A stretch of DNA of 64,000 nt from Knoellia sp. Soil729 (GCF_001427985.1 NZ_LMSA01000001.1:625629-689628), one strand, 5' to 3'. Positions 56,185 through 64,000 are shown, numbered from the stretch's first letter. Notes: generated by a model not told the origin, from the sequence alone. Numbers and translations are program-made.

Positions 56185-57042
56185 ATGGACCTGACCGAGG
56201 TGCTCGTCATCGGCGCGGCCGGCAAGACCGGCCGTGCCGTGTCGAGAGCCCTGGTCGGGCGCGGAGTGACCGTCCGAGCTGCGGTGCGTCCGGGGTCGAC
56301 AAGCCCCGTGTATGCCGCGGGGCAGGTTCGCGCTGTCCCGCTCGACCTGGTCACCGGGGAGGGACTGGGAGCGGCCATGACGGGAGTCGCGGGCGTCTAC
56401 CACCTCGCACCCAACGTCCACCCGGACGAGGTGGCGATGGCCGAGCGTGTGGCCGAGGCTGCTGCCACAGAGGGGGTTTCGCGGTTCGTCTTCCACTCCG
56501 TGCTGCACCCGGACGATACCTCGATGCCGCATCACGTCCGCAAGGGGAAGGCGGAGCGGGCGATCCGTGCGCGTCTGGAGACCGCCACGATCCTGCGCCC
56601 GGCGGCATACGCGCAGAACCTCGAGTCAGCCGCGCGAGCCGGACGGATGGGGGTGCCCTACTCGGTGGACACCCCGTTCACGAACGTCGACCTCGAGGAC
56701 GTGGCCGAGGTTGCGGCCCGCATCCTGACCGAGGAGGGTCACGCAGGTGAGGCCTACGACCTCGCCGGACCCGAGCGGCTCAGTGTGCGTCAGCTGGCGC
56801 AGGTGGCCTCCGAGGTCTTGGGACATCCGGTGGTTGCGGTGACCCAGTCACGCGAGGACTGGGTGGCCGGGCCCGGGGCCGGACTGCCGGCGCAGGCACG
56901 CGACGACCTGGTGGCGATGTTCCGGACCTACGACCGCGAGGGTTCGTCGGAGACCCCGCGACCCTGGGCTCGCTGCTGGAGCGCGAGCCCAGGACCTGGC
57001 GGGAAACCCTCAGTAGCTGAGCTCGTCAGTTCGGGACGATGA
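56185..57042 (+). CDS. NmrA-like NAD(P)-binding protein, C-terminus frameshifted
   Basis: A protein of 285 residues as read, starting 1 base after the hyuB stop. VLVIGAAGKTGRAVSRALVGRG is an NAD(P) site of atypical SDR/NmrA type, with LRPAAYAQNLES and EEGHAGEAYDLAGPERLS further on. From about codon 253 the frame degenerates. The alternative frame from 56943 reads FVGDPATLGSLLER and then EPRTWRE, the canonical NmrA tail, and stops at 57018-57020. A single missing G near 56940 would restore it and also remove the 17-base overlap with the next gene. Role unknown; possibly a redox sensor or reductase. Confidence 0.72.
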   Translation: MDLTEVLVIGAAGKTGRAVSRALVGRGVTVRAAVRPGSTSPVYAAGQVRAVPLDLVTGEGLGAAMTGVAGVYHLAPNVHPDEVAMAERVAEAAATEGVSRFVFHSVLHPDDTSMPHHVRKGKAERAIRARLETATILRPAAYAQNLESAARAGRMGVPYSVDTPFTNVDLEDVAEVAARILTEEGHAGEAYDLAGPERLSVRQLAQVASEVLGHPVVAVTQSREDWVAGPGAGLPAQARDDLVAMFRTYDREGSSETPRPWARCWSASPGPGGKPSVAELVSSGR

Positions 57043-57661
57043 CGCCGCACAGCGCGGGGTCGGTGGCCTCGGTCGGCAGCGACGGGTCAAGGTCGCTCGC
57101 GGTGGCGCCGTCGTAGGCACCGTTGTGGTTGTGGTCGACACCGTGGATCACGATGACGGCCTCACCACGGGTGACCGCCTTCGCGACGTCCTGCGAGACC
57201 TTGATCTGGCCGCGCTCGTAGGTCAGGTTGCCCTGGGGCGCGGTGTCGAACCGGTCGATGGCCAAGGCGCTCGCCGGGCTGGTGTCGCCCGTCTTGGTCA
57301 ACGACACGCGGACGGGACCGTAGGCGGGCGCGCCCTCGGAGGTGTTGAGGGTGTTGCTTGCGTCGAGGTCGTCCGAGGCGGCCGGGCACTCGTGCCGGGC
57401 GTCCGCACCGAAGTGGATGTGCGCTGCGTGCGGTGCGTCCGCGAGCAGCCCCGATGCGGCCATGGCGATGTCGATGCGCGTGCCGCGCACGGTGACCAGA
57501 GCAGTGCCGCTTCCGTCGACACCGTTGAGCGCGACCGGCTGGAGGGAGGCGGTGAGGTCGCCACTGTTCGCCGTGGCGGTGGTCGCGGCGACGACGGTGA
57601 GCGAGGACGCGAGGATGCCGGCGGCCAGGACGGCCTTGGTGGTGCGGGAGATGGTGCGCAT
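57026..57661 (-). CDS. Secreted CHRD-domain-like protein
   Basis: A 211-residue protein with a signal peptide (MRTISRTTKAVLAAGILASSLTVVAATTATA is split here as residues 1-32) and then a CHRD-like beta-sandwich: GVDGSGTALVTVRGTRID, PHAAHIHFGADARHECP and HGVDHNHNGAYDG near the end. Histidine-rich AHIHFG resembles CHRD and Cu/Zn-SOD-like folds. The function is unknown, likely outside the cell. ATG 57661 has CTGGAGCAG upstream; the earlier in-frame ATG at 57694 is less likely. Confidence 0.72.
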   Translation of the reverse strand: MRTISRTTKAVLAAGILASSLTVVAATTATANSGDLTASLQPVALNGVDGSGTALVTVRGTRIDIAMAASGLLADAPHAAHIHFGADARHECPAASDDLDASNTLNTSEGAPAYGPVRVSLTKTGDTSPASALAIDRFDTAPQGNLTYERGQIKVSQDVAKAVTRGEAVIVIHGVDHNHNGAYDGATASDLDPSLPTEATDPALCGVIVPN

Positions 57662-57780
57662 GACTGCTCCAGGGGGGAGGTGCCGCGAGCTCATCGTCGG
57701 GCTCGCTGTGCATCTGCTCTTCGGAGCCGACGATGCAGGTGGATTGCCTGCCTCGAGGCCGCCGGTGGCACCATGAGCCG

Positions 57781-58257
57781 GTGACCAACCACCAGAGCTT
57801 CCTCGACCGTGCGGTCGACCTCGCGATCACCAACGTCGCCGGCGGCGGTGGACCGTTCGGAGCGGTCGTCGTGAGGGACGGCGTCGTCCTCGGCGAGGGC
57901 GCCAACAGCGTGACCACCACGCTCGACCCGACCGCGCACGCCGAGGTCGTCGCGATCCGTGCCGCCTGCCGGGAGGTCGGGGACTTCGCGCTCGTCGGGG
58001 CGACGATCTATGCCTCGTGCGAGCCCTGCCCGCTCTGCCTCTCTGCCGCGCTGTGGTCCAGAGTCGACGCCGTCGTCCACGCGGCCGACCAGCACGCCGC
58101 AGCGGAAGCCGGCTTCGACGACGCCGTCTTCCACGGACTCCTCGACCCGTCGTCGGACCTCGCTGCCTGGCCGCTGCGACGCCTCCACGTCCCCACCCCA
58201 CGCTCGCACGAGCCCTTCGACGCCTGGGCCGGGAGGGCTGACCGCACGGCCTACTGA
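57781..58257 (+). CDS. guaD: Guanine deaminase (GuaD-like, CDA fold)
   Basis: A 158-residue zinc deaminase: VTNHQSFLDRAVDLAITNV, GGPFGAVVVRDG, TAHAEVVAIRAAC (zinc His and catalytic Glu) and SCEPCPLCLSAALW (zinc Cys pair). HAAAEAGFDDAVFH and the C-terminal HEPFDAWAGRADRTAY match Bacillus-type GuaD, where the C-terminal segment completes the active site. It converts guanine to xanthine, a substrate for a xanthine dehydrogenase-like complex upstream. GTG 57781 is preferred to an earlier ATG that lacks homology. Confidence 0.85.
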   Translation: MTNHQSFLDRAVDLAITNVAGGGGPFGAVVVRDGVVLGEGANSVTTTLDPTAHAEVVAIRAACREVGDFALVGATIYASCEPCPLCLSAALWSRVDAVVHAADQHAAAEAGFDDAVFHGLLDPSSDLAAWPLRRLHVPTPRSHEPFDAWAGRADRTAY

Positions 58258-58404
58258 CACCTCTCGTATGCCGGCCGCCCACCTGTCGTCCCCGCATCAC
58301 ACCTGGTCGCACACACGGCATACGGCATGGGTTTGGCAGAAGGTGACACCGTGGGCCGCTCGACTTGCCATGACCTGACCGATCCCCTGACCCGTCCCGC
58401 TCCC

Positions 58405-58410
58405 TAGGCT
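58405..58410 (+). promoter_or_regulatory. Leaderless -10 box of the CoA-transferase operon
   Basis: TAGGCT followed by 6 bases and ATG 58417. The 159-base gap after guaD also contains two CGGCATAC octamers in opposite orientations (58266-58273 and 58316-58323). Confidence 0.6.
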
Positions 58411-58416
58411 CGACGC

Positions 58417-59592
58417 ATGACCGGCCCCCTCCAGGACATCACCGTCGTTGACCTCTCCCGAGCCCTCGCTGGCCCACACGCCGCGATGATGCTGGGAGAC
58501 ATGGGCGCTCGCGTCATCAAGGTCGAGAGCCCGGGCAAGGGTGACGACACCCGCGGCTGGGGGCCTCCGTTCGTCGGGCCAGAGGACGACCCCATCTCGA
58601 CCTACTTCCTCAGCGCCAACCGCAACAAGGAGTCGATCACCCTCGACCTCAAGGCCGACGACGGCCGGGACGTCCTCACCAGGCTCGTGCAGCGCGCCGA
58701 CGTCCTCATCGAGAACTTCCGGCCCGGCGTCATGGACCGACTGGGCTTCTCCAACGATGCCCTCCACGAGCTCAACCCGCGCCTCGTCATCCTCTCGATC
58801 AGCGGTTTCGGCCACGACGGACCGCAGGGCGGCCGCGCCGGCTACGACCAGATCGCGCAGGGCGAGGCGGGACTCATGTCGGTCACGGGTCCTGGTCCGG
58901 ACAACCCGCAGCGCGTGGGGGTGCCCATCGGCGACCTCCTCGCGGGCATGTACGGCGCCTATGGCGTCGTCGCCGCCCTGCACGAGCGCAACACCACCGG
59001 CACGGGCCGGGTCGTGCGGACCTCGCTGCTGGCCGCGGTCGTCGGGTCGCACGCCATGCACGGCACGGCTTACACCGTTGCCGGCCACGTCGGGCACGCG
59101 CAGGGCAACCAGCACCCGAGCATCTCCCCCTACGGCCTCTTCCACTGTGCCGACGGGGACGTGCAGGTCGCCTGCGGCTCGGAGTCCCTCTGGGTCAAGC
59201 TCGCCGAGGGCTTCGGCATCAACCCAGCAGCCGAGGGCATGGCCACCAACCGCGAACGCATTGCCAACCGCGAGCGGGTTGCCGAGACGGTCAACGAGGC
59301 CTTCAGCCAGTGGCGCCTCGACGACCTGCTCCCACGCCTCGCCGAGCTCGGCGTCCCGTCGGGCGAGGTGCGCACCATCGACCGCGTCTATGACTGGGAC
59401 CAGACCCGCTCCCAGGGGCTCGTCCTCGACGTCGACCACCCGGTGCTCGGCTCGATCGAGATCCCCGGTCCGCCGATCCGCTTCGACGACAATGCTTTTG
59501 CCGGCGGTCGTGAGACCCACCTGGCGCCCCCGCTGCTCGGGCAGCACAACGACAGCGTCCGCGCCTGGCTCGCCGAGGAGGACCCGAAGTGA
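58417..59592 (+). CDS. Class III CoA-transferase (CaiB/BaiF family)
   Basis: A 391-residue protein: ITVVDLSRALAGPHAAMMLGDMGARVIKVE, FRPGVMDRLGF, and VPIGDLLAGMYGAYGV with the acyl-accepting Asp173. These enzymes move CoA between carboxylates such as formate/oxalate or carnitine derivatives. GTGA overlap with the following AccDA fusion implies that they act in sequence: CoA activation, then (de)carboxylation. Malonate or oxalate as substrate is an inference from the locus. Confidence 0.88.
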   Translation: MTGPLQDITVVDLSRALAGPHAAMMLGDMGARVIKVESPGKGDDTRGWGPPFVGPEDDPISTYFLSANRNKESITLDLKADDGRDVLTRLVQRADVLIENFRPGVMDRLGFSNDALHELNPRLVILSISGFGHDGPQGGRAGYDQIAQGEAGLMSVTGPGPDNPQRVGVPIGDLLAGMYGAYGVVAALHERNTTGTGRVVRTSLLAAVVGSHAMHGTAYTVAGHVGHAQGNQHPSISPYGLFHCADGDVQVACGSESLWVKLAEGFGINPAAEGMATNRERIANRERVAETVNEAFSQWRLDDLLPRLAELGVPSGEVRTIDRVYDWDQTRSQGLVLDVDHPVLGSIEIPGPPIRFDDNAFAGGRETHLAPPLLGQHNDSVRAWLAEEDPK

Positions 59593-61103
59593 GTCCGAAG
59601 CCGGTCCGCCTGACGTCGAGCCAGCTCATCTCCGCGGTCCTCGACGACGACACCTGGCAGAGCTGGGACGAGACCCCTCTCACCGTGGCCGAGGAGGGCA
59701 GCACCTATGCCGCCGAGCTGGCCGCCGCCGCCGAGAAGTCGGGGGTCGACGAGTCAATCGTCACGGGCGAGGGCCGCATCGGTGGTCACCGGGTCGCGGT
59801 CATCGCCGGGGAGTTCACCTTCCTCGCAGGGAGCATCGGTGTCGCCGCCGCCGAGCGCATCGTCCTCGCCTTCGAACGCGCCACTCGCGAGCGCCTGCCG
59901 CTGTTCGCGGCCCCGGCATCGGGTGGCACGCGCATGCAGGAGGGCACGCCGGCCTTCGTGACGATGGTCAAGATCTCCGCCGCCGTCGCGGCCTACAAGC
60001 AGGAGCACCTGCCCTACATCACCTACCTGCGCCACCCGACCACCGGCGGGGTCTTCGCCTCGTGGGGCTCGCTCGGCCACGTCACCGTCGGCGAACCGGG
60101 CGCGACCATCGGCTTCCTCGGGGCCCGGGTCTTCGAGGCCCTCTATGGGCAGCCGTTCCCGGAGGACGTCCAGACCGCCGAGAACCTCTTTGCCCACGGC
60201 CTGCTCGATGCGGTCCTCCCGGTCGAGCTCCTCACCGCGACGGCGGTGCGCTTCCTCGACCTCGTGCTCGCTCCTCACGACTCCAGCCCCGCACCCGAGG
60301 TCCCGCGCGAGCCCCTGCCCGACATCCCCGCCTGGGACTCGATCACCCGCTCACGCAACCCCGACAGGCCGGGAGTGCGCGCCCTCCTCAAGCTCGGCGC
60401 CACCGACGTCCTGCCCCTGTTCGGCACTGGTGCCGGCGAGTGGGACCGCTCCCTCTTCCTCGCGCTGGCCCGGTTCGAGGGCACGCCGTGCGTCGTGCTC
60501 GGCCAGGACCGTCGTGGCGAGCAGACCGAGGCGCCGCTCGGACCCTCCGGGCTGCGGGTCGCCCGCCGCGGGATGAAGCTCGCGACCGAGCTCAACCTGC
60601 CCCTCGTGAGCATCATCGACACGGCCGGTGCAGCGCTGTCCAAGGAGGCCGAGGAGGGCGGCATGGCCGGCGAGATCGCCCGCTGCCTGTCCGAGCTCGT
60701 CGTCCTCGAGGTGCCCACCGTGTGCGTCCTGCTCGGCCAGGGCACCGGCGGCGGCGCCCTCGCCCTCATGCCCGCCGACCGGGTCATCAGCGCGCAGCAC
60801 TCGTGGCTCTCTCCGCTGCCACCCGAAGGCGCGTCAGCGATCCTGTACCGCACTCCCGACCGGGCGCCCGAGCTCGCCGAGCGCCAGCGCGTCCGCTCCC
60901 TCGACCTGCTCCGGGACGGGATCATCGACCGCATCGTGGCCGAGCACCCCGACGCAGCCCAGGAGCCGGAGGCGTTCTGCCAGCGCATGGGCCAGGCGAT
61001 CCGGCACGAGCTCGCGGACCTCGGCGACCAGGATCGGGTGCAGCGGCTCGGAGACCGACACGCGCGCTACCGCCGTCTCGGGACCGAGCCGGTGCGTCAC
61101 TGA
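59589..61103 (+). CDS. AccD-AccA fused carboxyltransferase-like protein
   Basis: A 504-residue crotonase-fold protein. The N-terminal half resembles AccD/MdcD (FAAPASGGTRMQEGTPAFVTM, TTGGVFASWGSLGHVTVGEPGATIGFLGARV), and the C-terminal half AccA/MdcE (LVSIIDTAGAALSKEAEEGGMAGEIA, GQGTGGGALALMPADRV). There is no zinc-finger and no biotin carrier or carboxylase gene nearby. It could be a carboxyltransferase using a distant biotin subunit, or act as a malonyl-CoA decarboxylase-like partner of the CoA-transferase. GTG overlaps the previous stop. Confidence 0.78.
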   Translation: MSPKPVRLTSSQLISAVLDDDTWQSWDETPLTVAEEGSTYAAELAAAAEKSGVDESIVTGEGRIGGHRVAVIAGEFTFLAGSIGVAAAERIVLAFERATRERLPLFAAPASGGTRMQEGTPAFVTMVKISAAVAAYKQEHLPYITYLRHPTTGGVFASWGSLGHVTVGEPGATIGFLGARVFEALYGQPFPEDVQTAENLFAHGLLDAVLPVELLTATAVRFLDLVLAPHDSSPAPEVPREPLPDIPAWDSITRSRNPDRPGVRALLKLGATDVLPLFGTGAGEWDRSLFLALARFEGTPCVVLGQDRRGEQTEAPLGPSGLRVARRGMKLATELNLPLVSIIDTAGAALSKEAEEGGMAGEIARCLSELVVLEVPTVCVLLGQGTGGGALALMPADRVISAQHSWLSPLPPEGASAILYRTPDRAPELAERQRVRSLDLLRDGIIDRIVAEHPDAAQEPEAFCQRMGQAIRHELADLGDQDRVQRLGDRHARYRRLGTEPVRH

Positions 61104-61122
61104 GTCCGGCAAGGCGTCACAA

Positions 61123-61151
61123 CTGACAAAGGCAGGCGTGTTGCCTGTCAG
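61123..61151 (+). terminator. Imperfect hairpin after the AccDA gene
   Basis: CTGACA-AA-GGCA pairs with TGCC-TGTCAG around a 7-base loop, with a 2-base bulge, 20 bases after the stop. It is a weak terminator candidate. Confidence 0.4.
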
Positions 61152-61183
61152 GTGATGCCAACGCCGGGCCCCAGCGCTCTCCA

Positions 61184-61235
61184 TAGGCTCGCCGCAACGG
61201 CATACAACGAAGGTGTGCCGACCCGACCAGGAGGG
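61184..61235 (+). promoter_or_regulatory. -10 box and ribosome-binding site of the carbamate kinase gene
   Basis: TAGGCT (61184-61189) would begin a leader of about 45 bases that ends in AGGAGGG (61229-61235), 6 bases before GTG 61242. One CGGCATAC octamer (61198-61205) falls at the transcript start. Confidence 0.55.
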
Positions 61236-61241
61236 AAGCGC

Positions 61242-62183
61242 GTGCGAGTTCTCGTTGCACTCGGAGGGAACGCCATGACCTCGTCGGAGGGGTCGGCGCA
61301 CCCGGCCGACCAGGTGCGCGCGATCACCGAGGCCATGGAGCACGTGGCCGAGCTTGTCGCCGCAGGGCACGACGTCGTCCTCACCCACGGCAACGGTCCG
61401 CAGGTGGGCAACCTGCTCGTCAAGAACGAGCTCGCGGCGCTGGTCGTGCCGCCCGTACCGCTCGACTGGTGCGGCGCCCAGACCCAGGGGACGATCGGCT
61501 TCACGATGCTCGACGCCCTCGAGCCGGCACTGGCCCGGCGCAGCGTGCAGCGTCCCGTGGCCGCGCTGGTGACCCGCACGCTCGTCGACGCCGACGACCC
61601 GCACTTCCGGAAGCCGACGAAGCCGATCGGGCGCTACCTCAGCGCCGACGAGGCGCAGCCGATGATCGACCACGGCCAGACCTGGGAGGACCGCGGCGAC
61701 AAGGGATGGCGCCGCGTCGTGGCCTCGCCCGAGCCCAAGGAGATCCTCGACCTCCCGGCCATCCGGGCCCTGGTCGAGACCGGCCACGTCGTTGTCGCCG
61801 CCGGCGGTGGCGGCATCCCGGTCGTGCGGAAGGCCGACGGCAGCCTGCACGGCGTCGAGGCCGTCATCGACAAGGACCTCTCGGCCGCGCTGCTCGCGCA
61901 GGAGCTCGGGTGCGACATCCTCATCATCGCGACCGACGTCGACGCGGCCATGGTCGACTACGGCACTGCGCAGCAGCGCCCGCTCGGCGTCACCTCGCTC
62001 GCCGAGATGCAGGAGCACGCCGCCGAGGGCCAGTTCGCGTCGGGGTCCATGGGCCCCAAGGTCAACGCCGCGATGGCCTTCGCCGAGTCGGGTGGCCGCA
62101 GCATCATCACCTCGCTCGCCCACATCACCGACGCCGTCGAGCGCGAGTTCGGCACCGTCATCGACCCCAGCCCCATGAACTAA
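61242..62183 (+). CDS. arcC: Carbamate kinase
   Basis: A 313-residue amino acid kinase: VRVLVALGGNAMTSSEGSA, VLTHGNGPQVGNLLVKNE, VVAAGGGGIPVV, GVEAVIDKDLSAALLA and GSMGPKVNAAMAF. It makes ATP from ADP and carbamoyl phosphate, releasing ammonia and CO2. No arginine deiminase or ornithine carbamoyltransferase is nearby, so carbamoyl phosphate should come from the AllFGH-like complex about 20 kb away. GTG 61242 is preceded by AGGAGGG; the earlier ATG at 61152 is rejected. Confidence 0.94.
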   Translation: MRVLVALGGNAMTSSEGSAHPADQVRAITEAMEHVAELVAAGHDVVLTHGNGPQVGNLLVKNELAALVVPPVPLDWCGAQTQGTIGFTMLDALEPALARRSVQRPVAALVTRTLVDADDPHFRKPTKPIGRYLSADEAQPMIDHGQTWEDRGDKGWRRVVASPEPKEILDLPAIRALVETGHVVVAAGGGGIPVVRKADGSLHGVEAVIDKDLSAALLAQELGCDILIIATDVDAAMVDYGTAQQRPLGVTSLAEMQEHAAEGQFASGSMGPKVNAAMAFAESGGRSIITSLAHITDAVEREFGTVIDPSPMN

Positions 62184-62236
62184 CACAACCTGATCCCACC
62201 GCCTGACAACGAAGTCCCACACTGAAAGGTCCAGCC

Positions 62237-63385
62237 GTGCCAGAAGCCATTGAGGTCCGCAAGGTCCCGCTCCACAGCGTCTCCGACGCCTCCGAGCTGG
62301 GAAAGCTCATCGACGACGGGGTCATGGAGGCCAGCCGCGTCATCGCCATCATCGGCAAGACCGAGGGCAACGGTGGCGTCAACGACTACACCCGCATCAT
62401 CGCCGACCGGGCCTTCCGTGAGGTGCTCATCGAGAAGGGCGCACCCGCGGACCAGGTCAAGCAGGTCCCGATCGTCTGGTCGGGCGGCACGGACGGCATC
62501 ATCAGCCCCCACGCCACCATCTTCGCGACCGTGCCGGCCGAGAAGGCCGAGCAGACCGACGAGCCGCGGCTCACTGTCGGTTTCGCCATGAGCGAGGCGA
62601 TCCTGCCCGAGGAGATCGGCTACGTCGGGATGATCACCAAGGTCGCCGACGCAGTGAAGGTCGCCATGGAGCGGGCCGGCATCACCGACCCCAAGGACGT
62701 GCACTACGTCCAGACCAAGACCCCGCTGCTGACGATCCACACGATCCGCGACGCCGAGTCGCGCGGCAAGAAGGTCTGGACCCACCACACCCACGAGTCG
62801 ATGGACCTCTCCAACGGCACCACCGGCCTCGGCATCGCCGTCGCCCTCGGCGAGATCGAGATGCCGACCGACGCGGACGTCATGGAGAACCGCGACCTGT
62901 ACTCGTCGGTGGCCTCCTGCTCCTCGGGCGTCGAGCTCGACCAGGCGCAGGTCGTCGTCGTCGGCAACGCGAAGGGTGTCGGCGGTCGCTACCGCATCGG
63001 CCACTCGGTCATGCGCGACGCCCTCGACGCGGACGGTATCTGGTCGGCGATCAAGGACGCCGGGCTGGAGCTGCCCGAGCGCCCGCACACGAGCGACATC
63101 AAGGGCCGGCTCGTCAACGTCTTCCTCAAGTGCGAGGTCAGCCAGGACGGCGAGGTCCGCGGTCGCCGCAACGCGATGCTCGACGACTCCGACGTGCACT
63201 GGCACCGCCAGATCAAGTCGGCTGTCGGTGGCGTCACGGCCTCGGTGACGGGTGACCCGGCCGTGTTCGTGTCGGTCTCGGCCGCCCACCAGGGCCCCGA
63301 CGGTGGTGGCCCCGTGGCCGCGATCGTCGACCTCGGCGAGGGCGAGCCCACGGGTTACGCCGCTCCGGGAGCCCCGTCGGCCTGA
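62237..63385 (+). CDS. Barbiturase/cyanuric acid hydrolase family amidohydrolase
   Basis: A 382-residue protein of the AtzD/barbiturase family, built of three repeats. The paired Lys and Ser residues are visible: K41 (IIGKTEGNG), K161 (VQTKTPLL), K298 (VFLKCEVS), and S82 (WSGGTDG), S229/S230 (SCSSGVE), S348 (VSAAHQGP). Barbiturase opens barbiturate to ureidomalonate; cyanuric acid hydrolase opens cyanurate. No other s-triazine gene is present, so barbiturase fits better. GTG 62237 is preceded by GAAAGG. It follows carbamate kinase by 53 bases. Confidence 0.88.
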   Translation: MPEAIEVRKVPLHSVSDASELGKLIDDGVMEASRVIAIIGKTEGNGGVNDYTRIIADRAFREVLIEKGAPADQVKQVPIVWSGGTDGIISPHATIFATVPAEKAEQTDEPRLTVGFAMSEAILPEEIGYVGMITKVADAVKVAMERAGITDPKDVHYVQTKTPLLTIHTIRDAESRGKKVWTHHTHESMDLSNGTTGLGIAVALGEIEMPTDADVMENRDLYSSVASCSSGVELDQAQVVVVGNAKGVGGRYRIGHSVMRDALDADGIWSAIKDAGLELPERPHTSDIKGRLVNVFLKCEVSQDGEVRGRRNAMLDDSDVHWHRQIKSAVGGVTASVTGDPAVFVSVSAAHQGPDGGGPVAAIVDLGEGEPTGYAAPGAPSA

Positions 63386-63404
63386 CCCAGCTTGTGCTCC
63401 CCAT

Positions 63405-63461
63405 GAGGGAACGTCGAGGGCCCGGATGGTTTCTTTCCATCCGGGCCCTCGACGTTCCCTC
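63405..63461. terminator. Long perfect hairpin, bidirectional terminator
   Basis: Perfect 25-base arms (63405-63429, 63437-63461) enclose the 7-base loop TTTCTTT, between the convergent barbiturase-family and purH genes. Its design is the same as the 51255-51315 hairpin, with a different sequence. Confidence 0.78.
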
Positions 63462-63503
63462 CGGTCAACCGACTGGGTATGCCGTCCGCTGACGTTCGTC
63501 GGT

Positions 63504-64000
63504 TCAGTGGGCGAAGTGGCGGGTACCGGTGAAGTACATCGTCACCCCGGCAGCCTGCGCCGCCTCGATGACCTCACCGTCACGCATCGACCCGCCGGGC
63601 GCCACCACGGCGCGCACGCCGGCGTCGAGCAGGACCTGCAGCCCGTCCGCGAACGGGAAGAAGGCGTCCGAGGCCGCCACCGCCCCACGCGCCCGCTCCG
63701 AGCCACCCTCGCCAGCGCCCGAGTTGGCGCGCGACACCGCGAGGTGGCAGGAGTCGACCCGGTTGACCTGACCCATGCCGATGCCCACCGAGGCGCCGCC
63801 CGACGCGAGCAGGATGGCGTTGGACTTCACCGCACGCACCGAGCGCCAGGCGAACTGCAGGTCGGCCAGCGTCGCCTCGTCCGCCGCCTCGCCTGACACG
63901 AGCCGCCAGTTGGCCGCGTCGTCCCCGCCCGTGACCGCGCCCGACTCGTCGGTCACCACGGCGTCGACGGTGTCGCGCTGCTGCATGAGCAGTCCACCGC
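63504..64000 (-). CDS. purH: Bifunctional AICAR transformylase/IMP cyclohydrolase, C-terminal part
   Basis: The frame is open to the window edge, giving the last ~164 residues: [66 protein letters not shown] and the terminal [14 protein letters not shown], all diagnostic of PurH. The enzyme adds a formyl group to AICAR and closes the IMP ring in purine synthesis. The N-terminal half lies beyond the window. An ATG at 63986 is internal, not the true start. Confidence 0.96.
   Translation of the reverse strand, partial: GGLLMQQRDTVDAVVTDESGAVTGGDDAANWRLVSGEAADEATLADLQFAWRSVRAVKSNAILLASGGASVGIGMGQVNRVDSCHLAVSRANSGAGEGGSERARGAVAASDAFFPFADGLQVLLDAGVRAVVAPGGSMRDGEVIEAAQAAGVTMYFTGTRHFAH

Noticed and set aside
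61242-62183. Carbamate kinase as part of an arginine deiminase pathway
   Set aside because: No arcA or arcB gene is in the window, and the locus offers another carbamoyl phosphate source.
62237-63385. Cyanuric acid hydrolase of an s-triazine pathway
   Set aside because: No biuret, allophanate or triazine hydrolase genes are nearby, whereas pyrimidine-type transport and oxidation genes are. Not excluded biochemically.

Overview
The window looks like chromosomal DNA of a high-GC actinobacterium. Support: pervasive third-position G/C, frequent GTG starts, a monomeric NADP isocitrate dehydrogenase, PucR regulation, and many start codons 6-7 bases downstream of a TANNNT -10 box (leaderless mRNAs). 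Gene content suits Micrococcales, perhaps Intrasporangiaceae-like; that placement is inference. No rRNA, tRNA, insertion sequence or CRISPR array was seen. No gene-free stretch exceeds 300 bases; the longest is about 240 bases, upstream of the permease at 44261.

Region 1 (1-12967) holds the tail of an ABC-2 permease, a HigBA toxin-antitoxin pair with its operator inside the promoter, and sugar-nucleotide supply genes: GDP-mannose (manC/manA, divergent), dTDP-rhamnose (rmlAC and rmlBD, divergent) and galactokinase. Mixed in are a GT4 glycosyltransferase, a D,D-carboxypeptidase, a YihY/BrkB membrane protein, a 2'-5' RNA ligase-like protein and trpS.

Region 2 (13039-25930) is a Wzx/Wzy-type surface polysaccharide locus. 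A Wzc-like chain-length/tyrosine kinase and a low-molecular-weight phosphatase face away from a tightly overlapped operon. That operon encodes a FlaA1/PglF-type 4,6-dehydratase, a PglE-type aminotransferase, a PglC-type phosphoglycosyl transferase, a PglD-type acetyltransferase, a glycosyltransferase, a flippase and a polymerase. The first four products together form a plausible diacetylbacillosamine synthesis and priming module. The region is nearly devoid of an octamer (CGGCATAC) that is dense elsewhere, which suggests separate ancestry.

Region 3 (25992-38925) is mostly core metabolism: aquaporin, icd, a GT-C-like membrane protein, galE with a GNAT gene, mdh, folD and an Na+/H+ antiporter. 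It also holds a compact three-gene operon (N-formylglutamate amidohydrolase family, QEGLA/DUF1704 metallopeptidase, glutathione-synthase-like ATP-grasp) whose joint function I cannot name.

Region 4 (39034-63385) is a large nucleobase/ureide catabolic locus: FdrA/DUF1116/DUF2877 (AllFGH-type oxamate carbamoyltransferase), PucR, an NCS2 permease, a three-subunit molybdenum hydroxylase with CoxG, a C-N hydrolase, HyuA/HyuB, guanine deaminase, a class III CoA-transferase, an AccD-AccA fusion, carbamate kinase and a barbiturase/cyanurate hydrolase family enzyme. One reading is purine breakdown through oxamate. Another, more novel, is oxidative pyrimidine breakdown in which ureidomalonate is cleaved to carbamoyl phosphate, saving ATP through carbamate kinase, with malonate leaving via CoA-transferase and AccDA. 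A Phd/PIN toxin-antitoxin pair sits inside this locus. The window ends within purH.
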